A model generated the notes under the pieces. The model had not been told where the DNA came from and did no database searches. It worked only from the letters and a program-made list of their open reading frames with translations. Positions 10,566 through 22,002 of a stretch of 64,000 bases of DNA are shown here, one piece after another. The first letter of the stretch is position 1. The number at the start of each line of letters is the position of its first letter. The stretch is from Hevea brasiliensis. Lineage: Eukaryota > Streptophyta > Magnoliopsida > Malpighiales > Euphorbiaceae. The translations under genes and the position numbers were made by a program. The stretch covers positions 31,697,823 through 31,761,822 of the forward strand of contig NC_079510.1 of NCBI RefSeq assembly GCF_030052815.1, written 5' to 3'.

Positions 10566-12300
10566 TTTTATCAGAAAATTAACTGCAGAAAATAACCAGA
10601 TTAAATAGTAAATGTATCATGTAATTAACCAAAATGATTATGGTCTTTTAATCAAATTGGTCCTCCCACTAACTTAGCGAATCCTACACTTCCAAAGTAG
10701 AAAACGGAAATCCTAGTTGGATGGATTTCTAGTGGGTGATTGAATTCTTATAATTCTATTGATCATCCTCAGGTACATCCATTATTGGAATTACAATAAA
10801 CTATAAGTGAGCAACTCCTTGCCCATCACATCTCATGTGAGGTTCAATCCTTTACCTAGCCCCTAATGCTCAAAATCTCAGGTACATCCATTATTGACTT
10901 ATCTTGCATTAGTTAAGTTGATCCCATTGAGCCAGTAATTATGCAAATAATTTTAATGTCCTCAGGTACATCCAATATTGGCCACTAAACCATTTAAATA
11001 TTTACAACATCTCATGCTTAACAATTATTCTTAAGAAAATCTCTTAAATAAATTGCATCTTATGAAACTATTTAAAATTTCTTAAAATAATTGCCCCAAT
11101 GGAGGGCCTATGTTATAATTACTTTAATTATAGCATTTCCAACTTAATCATTTGTTTGGAAGATTTTATGGTCATTCTATTTACTATTAAGGTCTCACTT
11201 TGCACATTATCCATTTAGCATGCATATATCATATAATTGCATACATTCCCATACATCTCATGCATTCATGGATAAGCAGTAAATATGGTATGATCATGGA
11301 CTTTCTAAGAGATTCAATTCTGAGCCACCAAGAATTGAATCAGGGCATTCCTAGGTGCATTTCATTCATTCATTTTACAAGAGTTACTGAAGGAGTACAT
11401 AATCAACACTTGATCTTGAATTCCTCCCACTGGTCCCACCAATGCTCTTGACCTCCTTGAACTTCTTGCAATCCAATATTACATAGTAATCCTTGGCATA
11501 CCAAGGCGAATTTACAAGAACTTAAATAAATGAAATTACAACACAAAAATTATTACAAACTTAATAATACATGCCCAAAATAAATTAAAATAAATTAATT
11601 AATTTACAATCCCAAAGAAACATAAAAGAAATAAATCCAATCACATTGGTCTTTTATAGTCCATGATCATCCATCATGCATATCACTATTTAACAATTAA
11701 ATAAAACATACATACTTAAATTAAATTGAATACCTCATATTCAACTTAAAAATCCAGATTTGAATATGATTCAAATAAATTTAAAAATTCAGATTTGAAT
11801 CACATTCAAACAACTTCAAAAATTCAGATTTGAATCACATTCAAACATTTTTTAAAAAATCAGATTTGAATCACATTCAAACATTTTTTAAAAAATCAGA
11901 TCTGAATTTTGTTCAATCAATTTTAAAAAATCAGATTTAAATATGATTCAAACAACTTTAAAAATTTAGATTTGAATCACATTCAAACAACTTTTAAAAT
12001 TCAGATTTGAATCACATTCAAACAATTTTTAAAATTCTGATTTGAATCATAATTTAATTGTGTGATAAAAACTACTAATTAAACACTTTAATTAGTCAAA
12101 GAATAAGCCTTAGATCATACAACAATTGCAGAATTAAAAGCCAAACCTTAAACCACCCATGGAAGCCAAACCATGCGCACCATTGATGGTGTTTTTTCAA
12201 GTATGCCGCCAACTTGCTTTGCAACCAGCAATGAACATTTGATCTCATGATCAAACACACAATTAAATCATATAATCATCAATCTAAATGGCAAATATAG
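10566..12300 (-). other. Copia-1 5' leader (untranslated, between primer site and gag)
   Basis: About 1.7 kb without a gene. It holds three copies of CTCAGGTACATCC (10768, 10877, 10961) and an array of about 35-bp units (11747-12051). Plus-strand reading frames here are short and unsupported. A leader of this length may hold packaging signals, but none can be named from sequence. Confidence 0.8.
11747..12051 (-). repeat. About nine imperfect 35-bp tandem repeats in the Copia-1 leader
   Basis: The units read roughly AAATTCAGATTTGAATCACA followed by TTCAAACAACTTTT, with variation in the A/T runs and some TTGAATATGATT variants. Each unit contains the inverted pair TTTGAAT / ATTCAAA, so each can fold into a short hairpin. 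Confidence 0.85.
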
Positions 12301-12314
12301 TGGCTCTGATACCA
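12301..12314 (-). other. Copia-1 primer binding site, copy nearest gag
   Basis: The minus strand reads TGGTATCAGAGCCA, complementary to the 3' end of initiator Met-tRNA. The same 14-mer recurs at 12542-12555 and 12720-12733. Confidence 0.9.
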
Positions 12315-12719
12315 ATTGAAGGAACGGAAGCGTGAAAAAACACAAGTTTATACATTGAATTCAAAAATTTTCACCTAGGGTCACATGCATCATGCAAGAT
12401 TTATTTTTATCTATTTGATTTCAATGATGGTGTTTTTTCAAGTATGCCGCCAACTTGCTTTGCAACCAGAAATGAACATTTGATCTCATGATCAAACACA
12501 CAATTAAATCATATAATCATCAATCTAAATGGCAAATATAGTGGCTCTGATACCAATTGAAGGAACGGAAGTGTGAAAAAACACAAGTTTATACATTTGA
12601 ATTCAAAAATTTTCACCTAGGGTCACATGCATCATGCAAGATTTATTTTTATCTATTTGATTTCAATGATCAAACACACAATTAAATCATATAATCATCA
12701 ATCTAAATGGCAAATATAG

Positions 12720-12733
12720 TGGCTCTGATACCA
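12720..12733 (-). other. Copia-1 primer binding site, copy adjoining the full LTR
   Basis: The minus strand reads TGGTATCAGAGCCA, two bases inside the LTR start at 12736. By position this copy would prime from the intact LTR; the two internal copies are duplicates. Confidence 0.85.
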
Positions 12734-12735
12734 AT

Positions 12736-14794
12736 TGAAGGAACGGAAGCGTGAAAAAACACAAGTTTATACAATTGAATATTAAAACTCTTTTAATATG
12801 TTTTTGGATCTGTATTTGCCATTTAAGATTTTAAAATTAATCAGATTAATTTTAGAACCCTAGATTAAATCAAGAACGATTACACTAACCTCTTGATGCA
12901 CTGCAGCGTGTCTGCGCCTTTGAGATTCGTCTTCAGGACACCAGATGTTGTCCCTCTAGCTTGTCCACACCAAGAACACCTATGGCAGCCCTTGAATAGC
13001 TTCTAAAGCTTTTTCTATTAATTAGAAATTCAAGTTCTGCCTTTTAAGAGATTAAAGATGTAAACAGGACACTAAAAACAATTTCTAGCGTTCTTAATTC
13101 AAGAGATTGATGGCTAATCTCTTTGAATTGATAAGAGATGAAGAAGGAGAGATGAAAACCCTCAAAGTGGCGTGACAAAGGAGTGTGGCTGCTGGTTGTG
13201 TTTTATTTTCTCATAACAACACTTAAATAGCTAGGTTAACACATTAAACCCTTGCCACATGTCACCCTTTGATTAGCTCTAGGTTTAAGTGACCCAATCA
13301 CATTGTGCCAAGTGTCAAACCTATATTTAATCTTGATTTTAATCATCTTACATGATTAAAAAACATTTGGCAAGCTTATGTGTTATGCCATGTGTCACCA
13401 TCTCATGGTGCCACGTGTCACACTACAAAAATGACCAAAATGCCCCTGTGTCTTAATTTTGAGTTCTTAACCCAAAATAATTATTTTCTTCTTCTAATTA
13501 ATTTATATCAAATATAAATTAATTAATTAATCTATATCAAATATAAATTAATTAATTAATCTCTATTAATTAATTTCTCATTAATTAAATTCATATTTAA
13601 ACACTTTAAATATAAATTTAACTTATATTATACATCCAATAATCTAGATTTGGTTTCAAGTCATGCTAAGGACTTTGCAATCTAATTGCAAACCAAACAT
13701 ATTTAATTAATCAATTTAAACTCTTTAATTAATTAATTAAATCATATTTAATTAGGTGATAACTTGTGTATGTGTGTAACTTACTAGGCTCATCACTAAT
13801 TGGCAATGAGACATGATATCAACTCTTAATATCATCAGAACTCTTTCTTACCATAAATGATTTCTCTAAATCATTTTATGAACCTCATAGACCATGGTTA
13901 ACACCTAGCATAGCATGCCATAGCCACCCAATTAGTTATAAGGTTTATCTTAAATGAACCTATAATCATATGTTACCATGCACTAGAATCTCTCTGTTAC
14001 AAAATCCCAACTCAAGCTGGAGTCATGGTTTATGTCAAACTCCATTTGCTATGAATATTATGTTCTCTTTTAATTCCAGTTATTGATTAAAAGATTTTCT
14101 CATCAGAAACTCTTTTCTGAATAAATCTATCTGTCTGCCAGGAACTTGAAACATCAAGAACAATTAAATGAACATAGGATTTTATCTCTATTTACTTAGA
14201 GGAACAGATTCCATCTTGATCAACACCTGCCTCCATATATAACTAGTAGGAGCCAACACATGCCCATATACCCATACACAGTACAAGTATGAAAGCAGTA
14301 TCAAACTCAAACTACCTATATACAAGATAACTGTGCTATCTCAGGTCTAAAGATTATATGCACTGATATGATTTATGACAAAACATTGACAAGAATAAAC
14401 TCCATGTGCTTGTCATAAGTGTCACTGGTTCGGCCTACTTATCATTTATAAGTGCCTATCATGTTTGTTATATGGCATGAGACTCACCATTCCATCTTAT
14501 TTATATCTCATATAAATAACTTGGGAACAAACATGAATACAATCTTTCTGGATAAGTCATGTCCTTATTATGAAGTATCCTCGATTGTGAACCTATTTAT
14601 GATACTTCGTGCTAGAAATATTGTCACTCATATTCTTAACAACTTAAGAATAATATTTCTAACAAAATATCTATGGACCTTTTCTATTACACATAAATAT
14701 ATTATATAAATAGAAAAGTGGAAATGCCTTTTTATTAATAAAAATATGTACAAGATACATACTAAATGATATGCTCTAGGACATACTACTAACA
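12736..14794 (-). repeat. 5' LTR of Copia-1
   Basis: It matches 4555-6654. It differs by loss of about 79 bp near 12780 (between GAAT and ATTAAAACTC) and by duplication of an AT-rich unit at about 13503-13562 (ATATCAAATATAAATTAATT repeated). The outer end ACATACTACTAACA abuts the TCAAA duplication. Confidence 0.92.
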
Positions 14795-15443
14795 TCAAAC
14801 AGGTCTCAAATCTCTTGCACTTTTCTTTGCTGGTGGACAAGAGACTCCCAGCATAGTGGCTTAAGCAAGAGAACTCCCTTTCATACTCTGCCACTGATCT
14901 GTTGCCTTGTTTCAGACTCAGAAATTCTTACAGTTTTTTATACACATATGCATCTGGGACATATTTTTGTCTGAACTCTCTGATGAAGTCGTCCCAGGTC
15001 AATATTAGCAGTTCTACCAAGCTGTGGGGGATGGTCTTCCACCAATCATAAGCATCCCCTTGCAGCAAAGACACTGAATATTCAAACTTCAGTTCATCAG
15101 GGCAGTGCAATTTCTTGAATACTTTGTCCATTCTTTCCAGCCACTGCTCTGCCTCTAAAGAGTCTACTGTACCCTTGAATTCTGTCACCCCATATTGTAA
15201 CAGCTTATCATACTGTCTGACTGGAGCTTGAGGTTGCACCATAGAAGTCTGGGGTGGAGCTTGAGTAGGCATACCCCCAGCCATCTGTTGAAACATAGCA
15301 GCCATCGGCTGGGGGAATTGTGCTGAAAATTGTAGCATTTGTGGGGCTGGTGCCACTGACCCACTAATATTTTGGAGAGCTGGGGCTTCCCCTTGGGCCT
15401 CAGCCTCTATCGACTGCTCAACAAAGTGATCCCCTTTTTCCAT
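14795..15443 (-). pseudogene. gag: Tekay-A copy 1 gag, N-terminal half
   Basis: ATG at 15443 opens MEKGDHFVEQSIEAEAQGEA. A Gln/Pro/Met-rich stretch follows, then the Ty3/gypsy gag core (YGVTEFKGTVDSLEAEQWLE, VFKKLHCPDELKFEYSVSLL, DAYDWWKTIPHSLVEL, WDDFIREFRQKYVPDAY). The frame stops with TAA at 14928-14930 after 172 codons. The equivalent gag at 52149 stops at the same codon. Beyond it EYEREFSCLSHYAGSLLS is still readable up to the Copia-1 junction at 14795. Confidence 0.88.
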
Positions 15444-15633
15444 TTTAGTCAGAAGTTAGGATATCTCCTGAACAAATAAGACAAGGAGATTTCCCTCCGT
15501 TAGTTCATATTTATGATGTAATACACTGTATGAAACAAATAAGGATATTGAGCAGTTGTACTTATCAAAGAAAAGACATAAATTTACAAGTTAAAACATA
15601 TTTCAAAAATTTTGCTCTGATACCACTAAAACA
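15444..15633 (-). other. Tekay-A copy 1 leader with primer binding site (15614-15625)
   Basis: The short untranslated stretch between gag and the 5' LTR contains TGGTATCAGAGC on the minus strand at 15625-15614, complementary to initiator Met-tRNA. It is eight bases from the LTR end. Confidence 0.9.
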
Positions 15634-15859
15634 TGTCACATCTTACCTCTCTGTAATGTATAACATGATCCCGTAGTATATCTAATGAATTACCGACTCC
15701 ATCTACCGATAACTCATTAAGTACACTACAAAGGATTTTAAAAACCATTTTCTTACTTTTTGGAAGTGGTGAGCATTTTTTTTTTACATTTAATAGAAGT
15801 TTAAAAGCTAGTTAAAATTTTTGTCCATTTTTATTTATCCACAACTTTTATAAAAATTT

Positions 15860-15872
15860 CGGCAGAGTGCCG
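15860..15872 (-). promoter_or_regulatory. LTR hairpin CGGCA-GAG-TGCCG
   Basis: A perfect 5-bp stem with a 3-base loop, about 230 bp from the inner LTR end. The same element is at 51711-51723, 63252-63264 and, in another family, 59341-59353. Role unknown. Confidence 0.45.
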
Positions 15873-18800
15873 TCTGTATTTTAAGAAAATAGTTTTTCAA
15901 AAACTTGTAAAAACACTTCCTATAATTCTTTTCATCAAAATCTATCACTACAACAACACAATCAACACAATTTTTCCCAAACTCCAAAATTTAAAACAAT
16001 TCTCAATTCAATTATCATAAAAAATAATACTAAATAATTTTATTCATATTCATTAAAGTAAAATCAATTTACACTCATCAACCCAAAATTTACATGAGAA
16101 AATCCAAACTAGTATTATTACAAAATCTATACAACTGCTCATGACCAGTTTATATATGTACATACGGTTACATACACAAATATAAACATTACAATCAGTG
16201 TATAAAATTATACCCAACCAAATCTCAGGGATGTAGCTCCAAGATCCTCAGCAGCTCACTCTGCTGCTCCTCTAGTCTCTCAATCTGTGACAGCAATAAC
16301 AGCCATCGCTGAGTACTATGACTCAGTGGTGCACAACATACTAAAACAACAGTTTCTACATAATTCAAATCACATTTATTCAAATATGGTACTGAACATG
16401 AAAAACAGATACTAAACATGATTTATAAATTTTTCGCCCAAACAATTTCATTTAGGAAGTCTCAAAACAAATTTCATAAAAACACATAATTATATCATGC
16501 CATTCAGAATAATACTCATCTTAATAGCCAGAGGCTTATGAGAAATCACAAGGCTAGCTAGCTCAAACTATGGGTACCCATTCAAATTTCTTCCTCTACT
16601 GGCACACACCTCAACACTTCAGCCAGAGAGGGAATCAAAATTTAAAACTATTTCCTCCCACTAGTCATGCTAGTGAGGTATTCAAATATATGGTCATGAC
16701 ACTATGGTTTCAAAACTGTCTTAGCAATATACTGAATATTTATTGCCAATTCAAACACATACAACTAAACTTTCAATAATTTAAGTCAAAAGCATAATAT
16801 ACATTTCAATCACCATTTTGCAATATAAGTAAATCACAATTCATTTCATGCACTTTGCAAAAAAATTTTAAAGAATATTTATGTTGTGCACAAACCTTAT
16901 GTGAGTCGCCTCTTGGCCTTGACTCGATGCCTCGGATTCTTTCGCGGTATTCTTTTCAACTGAAACACATAGTTTCACAGTGTTTCAGTATCATAATTTA
17001 TCATAAATTCAAAACTAAATTCAAATCTATTTATATCTAACTTAAATATGCTTAACTTGATGTTCATTAAAATTTACACTTCAGAGTTACTATTTACAAC
17101 ACTATTCAAGTCAAATTGTTGACTTTCTCATGCTTAATAGGTATAGGGATTTCAATTTCACCCACATACCACATTTTGGTCACCTAATTTGTTACTTTTG
17201 GTTGGTTCCTCAAATTTTAAGTCTCCTAGGTAAAATTTCCAAAATTTCAAATTTGGTGCCCTATATTGGGTCAAGTTGCTGTGGTAATTTGGCTAAGTTT
17301 TCTTCATAGAAGTTGTTCCTTATTGTCTTAACTTTATTTCCCTTTTTGAATCACTCCATTTGGAGTTTTGTAGCCCAAGTTATAGTCATTTGAATATGGC
17401 AGGCCAGACTTGGTGTTACCCAGAATTCTGGGCATTTCCTGGATTTTGGCAATTTTTGCACATTGACTTCAGGTGAGTTTTTGGATAGGTTATGATCATA
17501 ATTTGGGTTTGTTTTCTTCATGAAAGTTGTAAGGCTATGTCTCAGCTTTCTATTGGTATAAAATTCAGGTCATTTGGACCTTCCTAGACCAAGTTATGGT
17601 CATTTACGTAACTACTGTTTATTTGGTCATTTTTGTACAGGTCAGTGTGCCCTAATTCGGATTTGGCCTAATTGTTCACTAAGTTATAGTCACTTTCTGG
17701 GCATGATTCCTGAATGAAAAATGTGCCATTTTGTGTCTAGTTTCATTCTCAATTAGCCTCACACTAATTGGGTTGGTAAATTTTCAGTTTTGGCCCCTGA
17801 AAGGGACCTAGGTCAAGCTGCCTGCAGACTGACCCTAACGAATTCGAATTGAAACTTGTTTCCAACAATTCATACACACCACAAATGGTCACAATTGACT
17901 ATTTCTCAACTCAAATAAGGTCAACTACATCAATTGACCAATTCTCAAATTTTTTCTAGTTTTTTTCACATACTCAAAACCCTAATTACATAAAGTTCAA
18001 TCTAATGCATTCAAAGTACACATTCATGATCTATACACCAAATTCACCTCAAATAACTATTCAAACAGCTCAAACTCATTCATTTCAAATCCTAACCCTA
18101 GCTGGCCGAAATTCCTATTTGGTCCCTCAACAATTGTTTTCTTTTAAATTTTAAGTTAATTTCTAAGTTACTTACACTAAAAACATAAGCATTAAACAAT
18201 AAATTTTCAATTTAAACCACTAACCTTAACTTTGAAGTTGAACTCTTCAATTTCTTCCTTTTCTTCTTTTCTTTCCTTCCTCTAAATCTTACTCAATTTG
18301 AACTAACAAGTTTTTATGATTAAGTTTGGGGTTAAAATAGGGTTAAGTGGTTGGAAAAAAGCTTGGTTTCAAGCTTTCATGGAGTTCTTCAATGGAGAGA
18401 AAGAAAGAGGAGCCGTCACACTTGGGTGGAGGAAGATAAGAATGATTTTTGTTTTCTTTTTAGTGTATTTTTAAGTCTTTAAAATTGCTTTTGACTTGGT
18501 CAATATTGATGGGCAAAAATAAAATTATTTATGATGTCATAATAGTGATGTAAGAATGATGTAACTAAACTTTTTCTTTTTTTTCTTTTTCTTTTACATT
18601 TATTTTCCACTAGTTCTTTATTTTAATTCTTGATCCTGAAATTTTCTTTTCTTTGATTTTATTTGACGATTAGGTCAGAAGTTAGCTCTAGGGGTGAATT
18701 GACCAAATTGGCCCTCGCTAGTTCAATCCGGTTTACAAGTTATTCGATATTTCTTTTAGATCCCTGACCTAATTATTTGACCTGCTTAACAACTCTTTTT

Positions 18801-18886
18801 CGTGATTTTCTCTTTTTCACTATGTTTGAAATAGTCCTAAGGACCGTAGCGTCACATTTTCTTGTTTGAAATTTGAGTTTAGACTG

Positions 18887-18944
18887 ACCTCGCAGTCATT
18901 TTCCGAGAAGGTCACCTATCGCTATGACTCCCGGCTCATTTAAC
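18887..18944 (-). promoter_or_regulatory. 5S-rRNA-like block in Tekay-A copy 1 5' LTR
   Basis: The element strand reads GTTAAATGAGCCGGGAGTCA, AGCGATAGGTGACCTTCTCG and then GACTGCGAGGT. It is the same block as at 48600 and 57024, with GATGGG changed to GATAGG. A TATA-like TATAAAG lies about 22-28 bases upstream on the element strand. Confidence 0.5.
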
Positions 18945-19117
18945 TTTTTATACTTTGTTTTTCTTCTTTATACTTAACTATTTGGAAATTACTAATTATT
19001 TGCGTTCAGGGCTTAACTAGGTGTCTTAGACATGGTTCTACTTCTCTTACTTGTCCAGACCGACACCGATCATCAAAACAGTAAAATGTACCAGGCTATG
19101 CAAATAGGGGTATTACA

Positions 19118-20830
19118 ATCAAGCACCCAGTCAAGAGTTTACTTAATCTGGGCTCGAGCAAGGAGAGTAATGGAAGAGAAAGAGCAAGTTTAAAACTTAT
19201 AAGGATAGGTTTCTGAATTGAAGGATCAAGTTACTGAATTGATGAAGATGATAAGGGAAATGGCTCGTAACAAGGAAGTAATAGTTCCCTCTCATGATCC
19301 AAACATCTAAACAGGTGCTTTGCTAACAATGACTGGGGATTCAAGTGTTTAGCTTCTTCGGGATCAAGCCTCAGCCTCCTTTACTTTCCAACCCCACAAT
19401 TCAAGCTAAGCTTATACTGATCCAACTACCATTACCTAAGTTCACCCTCATGTTTCAATGTTCCAAACAAATGAGCCATCTTTCCCCTTTATGACTCAAC
19501 CAGTCAACCTGTCTTATAGCCAAGCTATGCCATACGCTAAATAATAACCCACTAGCTCCCAATCCTGTAATCATTCCCATCCCTTCAGTGCCGCAAGCTA
19601 CTTGTTCATAGTATCCAGTGGTAGGAGGAATGACATATTGATTAACTGAAGTAGACAAAGATAAAATAGAAAATGAGAAGCTTTCAGCTCTAGAGGAGCA
19701 TTTGAGGGCTATTGAAAGCTTGAACATATATGGCTCAGTAGATGTGTCTGCTCTGCGATTAGTCCCGAATGTAGTAATAACCCCTAAATTTAAGATCCTA
19801 GAATTCAAAAAATACAGTGGCACTTCTGACAACCGCATACATTTGGCTACTTCCATAGCCAAGATGTTAGCATTAATTGAGGATGACATGCTATTGATCC
19901 ACTTTTTCCATAGCCAAGAAACTGTAGGAGAAAATCCACTAAAATGGACTATTAATATAAGAAAGGAAAGAGAAGGAGAGGTACATGTTATGGCTAAACA
20001 GGCTTACCAACCATGCCTTTCACAAAATACTTTTTATCCCTGATTCCCTACTCAAAACTCAATGGTAGCTAATGTCCCTCCACAATTCCAACATCATTCT
20101 TCCCCTCATCCATAGCTATTTCCACCATAAAATGCTTACAATCCTAGACCACCAACCCAATTAAATCCCTTCATTCGACCACCAACTGCTCAAGCTAACC
20201 CTAGACCACCCAAGAATCCTGATCTTCCCCTGCCAATGCCTTTAAGGGAACTTTATCACTATTTGCTGAGCATTAATAAAATTGTTGCTATACCATTGGA
20301 CCTATTACAACCGCCATTTCCTAGGTGGTATGATGATAATGCTCGATGCGAATATCCTGGAGGTGCAATTGGTCATTCAACCGATAACTACGAGGTGCTA
20401 AAAGGAAGAGTATAGTCCTTTATTAGGAATGGATGGTTGAAGATAGAAGGGGGTGGCACGGCTCAAGTGTGGCAACAAATCCATTGCCAAATCATGATAT
20501 TGGAAGAGGAGGTAATGTGAGTATGGTAGAGTCCATAGGTGAGGATTTAGTTCCTGAAGTTGAGCAACTTAGTCTGTATTTTAAAGAAATCTTCGAATTT
20601 ACAATGAGTGAAGGGTATTTAAGCCCTAAGAAGTTGAAGTCTAAAGATGGCCAGCCAAGATTAGGTTGTGCTTACCATGGAGGTGCCAAGGATCATGAGA
20701 TAACAAGTTATGAAGAATTTAAGAGTGAAGTTTCAGGGTTGTTAATGTTCAAGATATTGACATGCCAAAAGAAAGTGAAAGTAAAGGAAGGAGACAGCTG
20801 GATATAATGAAGGTAATCCAAGTTCTCCTA
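19118..20830 (+). pseudogene. gag: Tat-1 gag remnant
   Basis: Heavily broken. Early pieces include LKDQVTELMKMIREMARNKE. The clearest open part (19702-20043) has LRLVPNVVITPKFKILEFKK and DDMLLIHFFHSQE, the start of the gag core, then jumps to MAKQAYQPCLSQ, so the middle of the core seems deleted. PLPMPLRELYHYLLSINKIV and YDDNARCEYPGGAIGHSTDN near 20320-20400 match the C-terminal zinc-binding region, with key Cys/His changed. The 20433-20807 frame (CAYHGGAKDHEITSYEEF) holds a second Cys/His-like stretch. It is not functional. Confidence 0.72.
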
Positions 20831-21499
20831 GACTAAGAATTGTGTTCTCTATCCCTACTACACCAACTCCATCAGTGCGTCCGATAGTTGTTATTAGAGC
20901 ACCTTCATAGCTCTCAGTGACCAACACCCACACTGTACATTGGAACTACAATTTCCAAGTGTTTACGCAAGATGTTTTAAGTAATTCCTCTATTCTTGCA
21001 CTGAATCACACTTATACTCATCCAATTACCACTCTAAGACCATATTCCCCTTCTCCCTCCAATTTTAAAATTACCTTCATAGGACCATCGTGCCTGTAAG
21101 TAATGTAACTTTCCAATAAACTCCTACACTTAAACTTGATGCTATCCCTAACCCACCTTTACCTGATGGGGAAATAGAGTATATTACTAAAAGTGGGAGA
21201 TGCTATAGCCCAGAGGAAATTGAAAAGAAGAAAGGAAAAGCGAAGGTAGGAGAGTTAGTAGAAAATGCGAAAGAAGTTACCAAGGAGTTTGAAAAGGGAT
21301 GAGTATGAATTGCTATTACAGATGATGAAACAAAGTGAATATGATGTGATAAAGCAGTTGAAAAAGAAACCTTCCAGAATCCCATTGTTGTCGTTAATCT
21401 TGAGTTCAAATGAGCAATGCCAAGCATCACAAATGGTTTTAAAATAGGCCTATGTGACTCCTAACATCACACATGGCCAATTTTAAAAGATTGTTGGAC
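20831..21499 (+). pseudogene. Tat-1 gag-protease linker (degraded)
   Basis: Only short fragments remain, such as EIEYITKSGRCYSPEEIEKK at about 21170-21230 in one frame, then a Lys/Glu-rich stretch. Its position between gag and protease, and similarity in character to the Tat linker, support the call. No catalytic motif is seen. Confidence 0.5.
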
Positions 21500-22000
21500 A
21501 AATTCAACCCTCTAATTTTATCACTTTTTCAGTCGATGAGATTAACCCAACTGGTTTAAAGTACACTAAGGCTTTACATGTGACAATGAAATGCAAAGGA
21601 TGCATAGTGCCAAAGTTCCTAATCGATAATGGGTCTGCGCTTAAGGTATTACCAAGTGCCACTTTGGCTAGGCTCCCAATCAAACCATCAGTAATGTGTT
21701 CGAGCAACATAATAATTAGGGCTTTTAGTGGGACCAAAATAGATGTGTTGGGAGATATCAATTTGCCACTCCAAATTGGAACATGTACTTTTGACACCAC
21801 TTTTCAAGTGATGAATATTGAACCTGCCTATACCATGCTATTGGGGAGACTATGGATCCATACAGCCAATGCAATACCCTTTTCTTTGCATCAAAGAATC
21901 AAATATGTTATCAATGGCAAGATAGTAACTGTCAGAAGGGAAGAAGCTATGCTTGTTACCAAGCCTCAGTCCGTCCTATATATAAAAAGGACTAAATAAG
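21500..22000 (+). pseudogene. pol: Tat-1 aspartic protease
   Basis: The open stretch from 21580 has PKFLIDNGSALKVLPSATLA, with the DNG form of the active site usual in Tat elements. NIIIRAFSGTKIDVLGDINL, LQIGTCTFDTTFQVMNIEPA and YTMLLGRLWIHTANAIP follow. The core looks complete. A stop at 21997-21999 lies just before the G-patch part in the next open stretch. On its own this is one of the better preserved parts of Tat-1. Confidence 0.82.
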
Positions 22001-22002
22001 CA

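Larger units (their letters stand above)
12185..12735 (-). repeat. Triplicated primer-site/LTR-end block of Copia-1
   Basis: The junction TGGCTCTGATACCA-ATT-GAAGGAACGG occurs at 12301, 12542 and 12720. Blocks one and two are 241 bp apart in register; the next period is 179 bp. Each extra copy runs from the leader through the primer site and about 110 bp into the LTR, stopping at TTTCAATGAT, then jumps back into the leader. The jumps share TGAT or ATGAT with the leader at 12185 and near 12489. Confidence 0.88.
4555..14794 (-). mobile_element. Copia-1: Ty1/copia retrotransposon (Angela/Tork-like)
   Basis: A 10.2-kb minus-strand element with both LTRs, a Met-tRNA-type primer site, gag, protease, integrase, RT, RNase H in copia order, and a polypurine tract. 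It is bounded by TGTTAG...TTCA termini and the TCAAA duplication. RNase H motifs such as GAVSWKSSKQ and AAKEAVWIKKF point to the Angela/Tork group. The inner end of the 5' LTR is triplicated (12185-12735). Gag is frameshifted near its start and pol is in two overlapping frames, so autonomy is unlikely. Confidence 0.94.
1..19117 (-). mobile_element. Tekay-A copy 1: Ty3/gypsy chromovirus (Tekay/Del type), cut by the window edge and split by Copia-1
   Basis: Minus-strand LTR retrotransposon. From right to left it has a 5' LTR (15634-19117), a Met-tRNA-type primer site (15614-15625), gag, protease, RT, RNase H, integrase, a chromodomain-like tail, a polypurine tract and the start of the 3' LTR (1-505). 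The order PR-RT-RH-IN places it in Ty3/gypsy; the tail (EEPIEILAYEVKQLQNKQIP) is typical of the Tekay/Del chromovirus clade. Copia-1 interrupts gag at 4554/14795. The right flank 19118-19122 (ATCAA) should be its target duplication; the matching copy lies left of the window. It sits inside the gag of Tat-1. Confidence 0.93.
15634..19117 (-). repeat. 5' LTR of Tekay-A copy 1
   Basis: 3484 bp. The element strand starts TGTAATACCCC at 19117 and ends GTGACA at 15634. It is homologous to 48427-51958 and 56851-63499 of copy 2. It holds the 5S-like block (18887-18944), a TATA-like CTTTATA (18966-18972 on the plus strand), the CCATAACTT/AACTTTCATGAAG module (17515-17604) and the U5 hairpin CGGCAGAGTGCCG (15860-15872). 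No gene is seen; the short frames in it are not supported. Confidence 0.93.

Noticed and set aside
11747..12051. Possible CRISPR-like array
   Set aside because: No unique spacers of constant size, and units vary freely; it is an AT-rich tandem repeat in a plant retrotransposon leader.
12301..12735. Possible tRNA gene from the repeated TGGTATCAGAGC
   Set aside because: Only the short tRNA-complementary primer site is present, without a cloverleaf or Pol III boxes.
16225..16419. 64-codon minus-strand frame with a coiled-coil-like end
   Set aside because: It lies inside a Tekay-A LTR; the matching regions in copy 2 (near 51250 and 62810) do not keep the frame.
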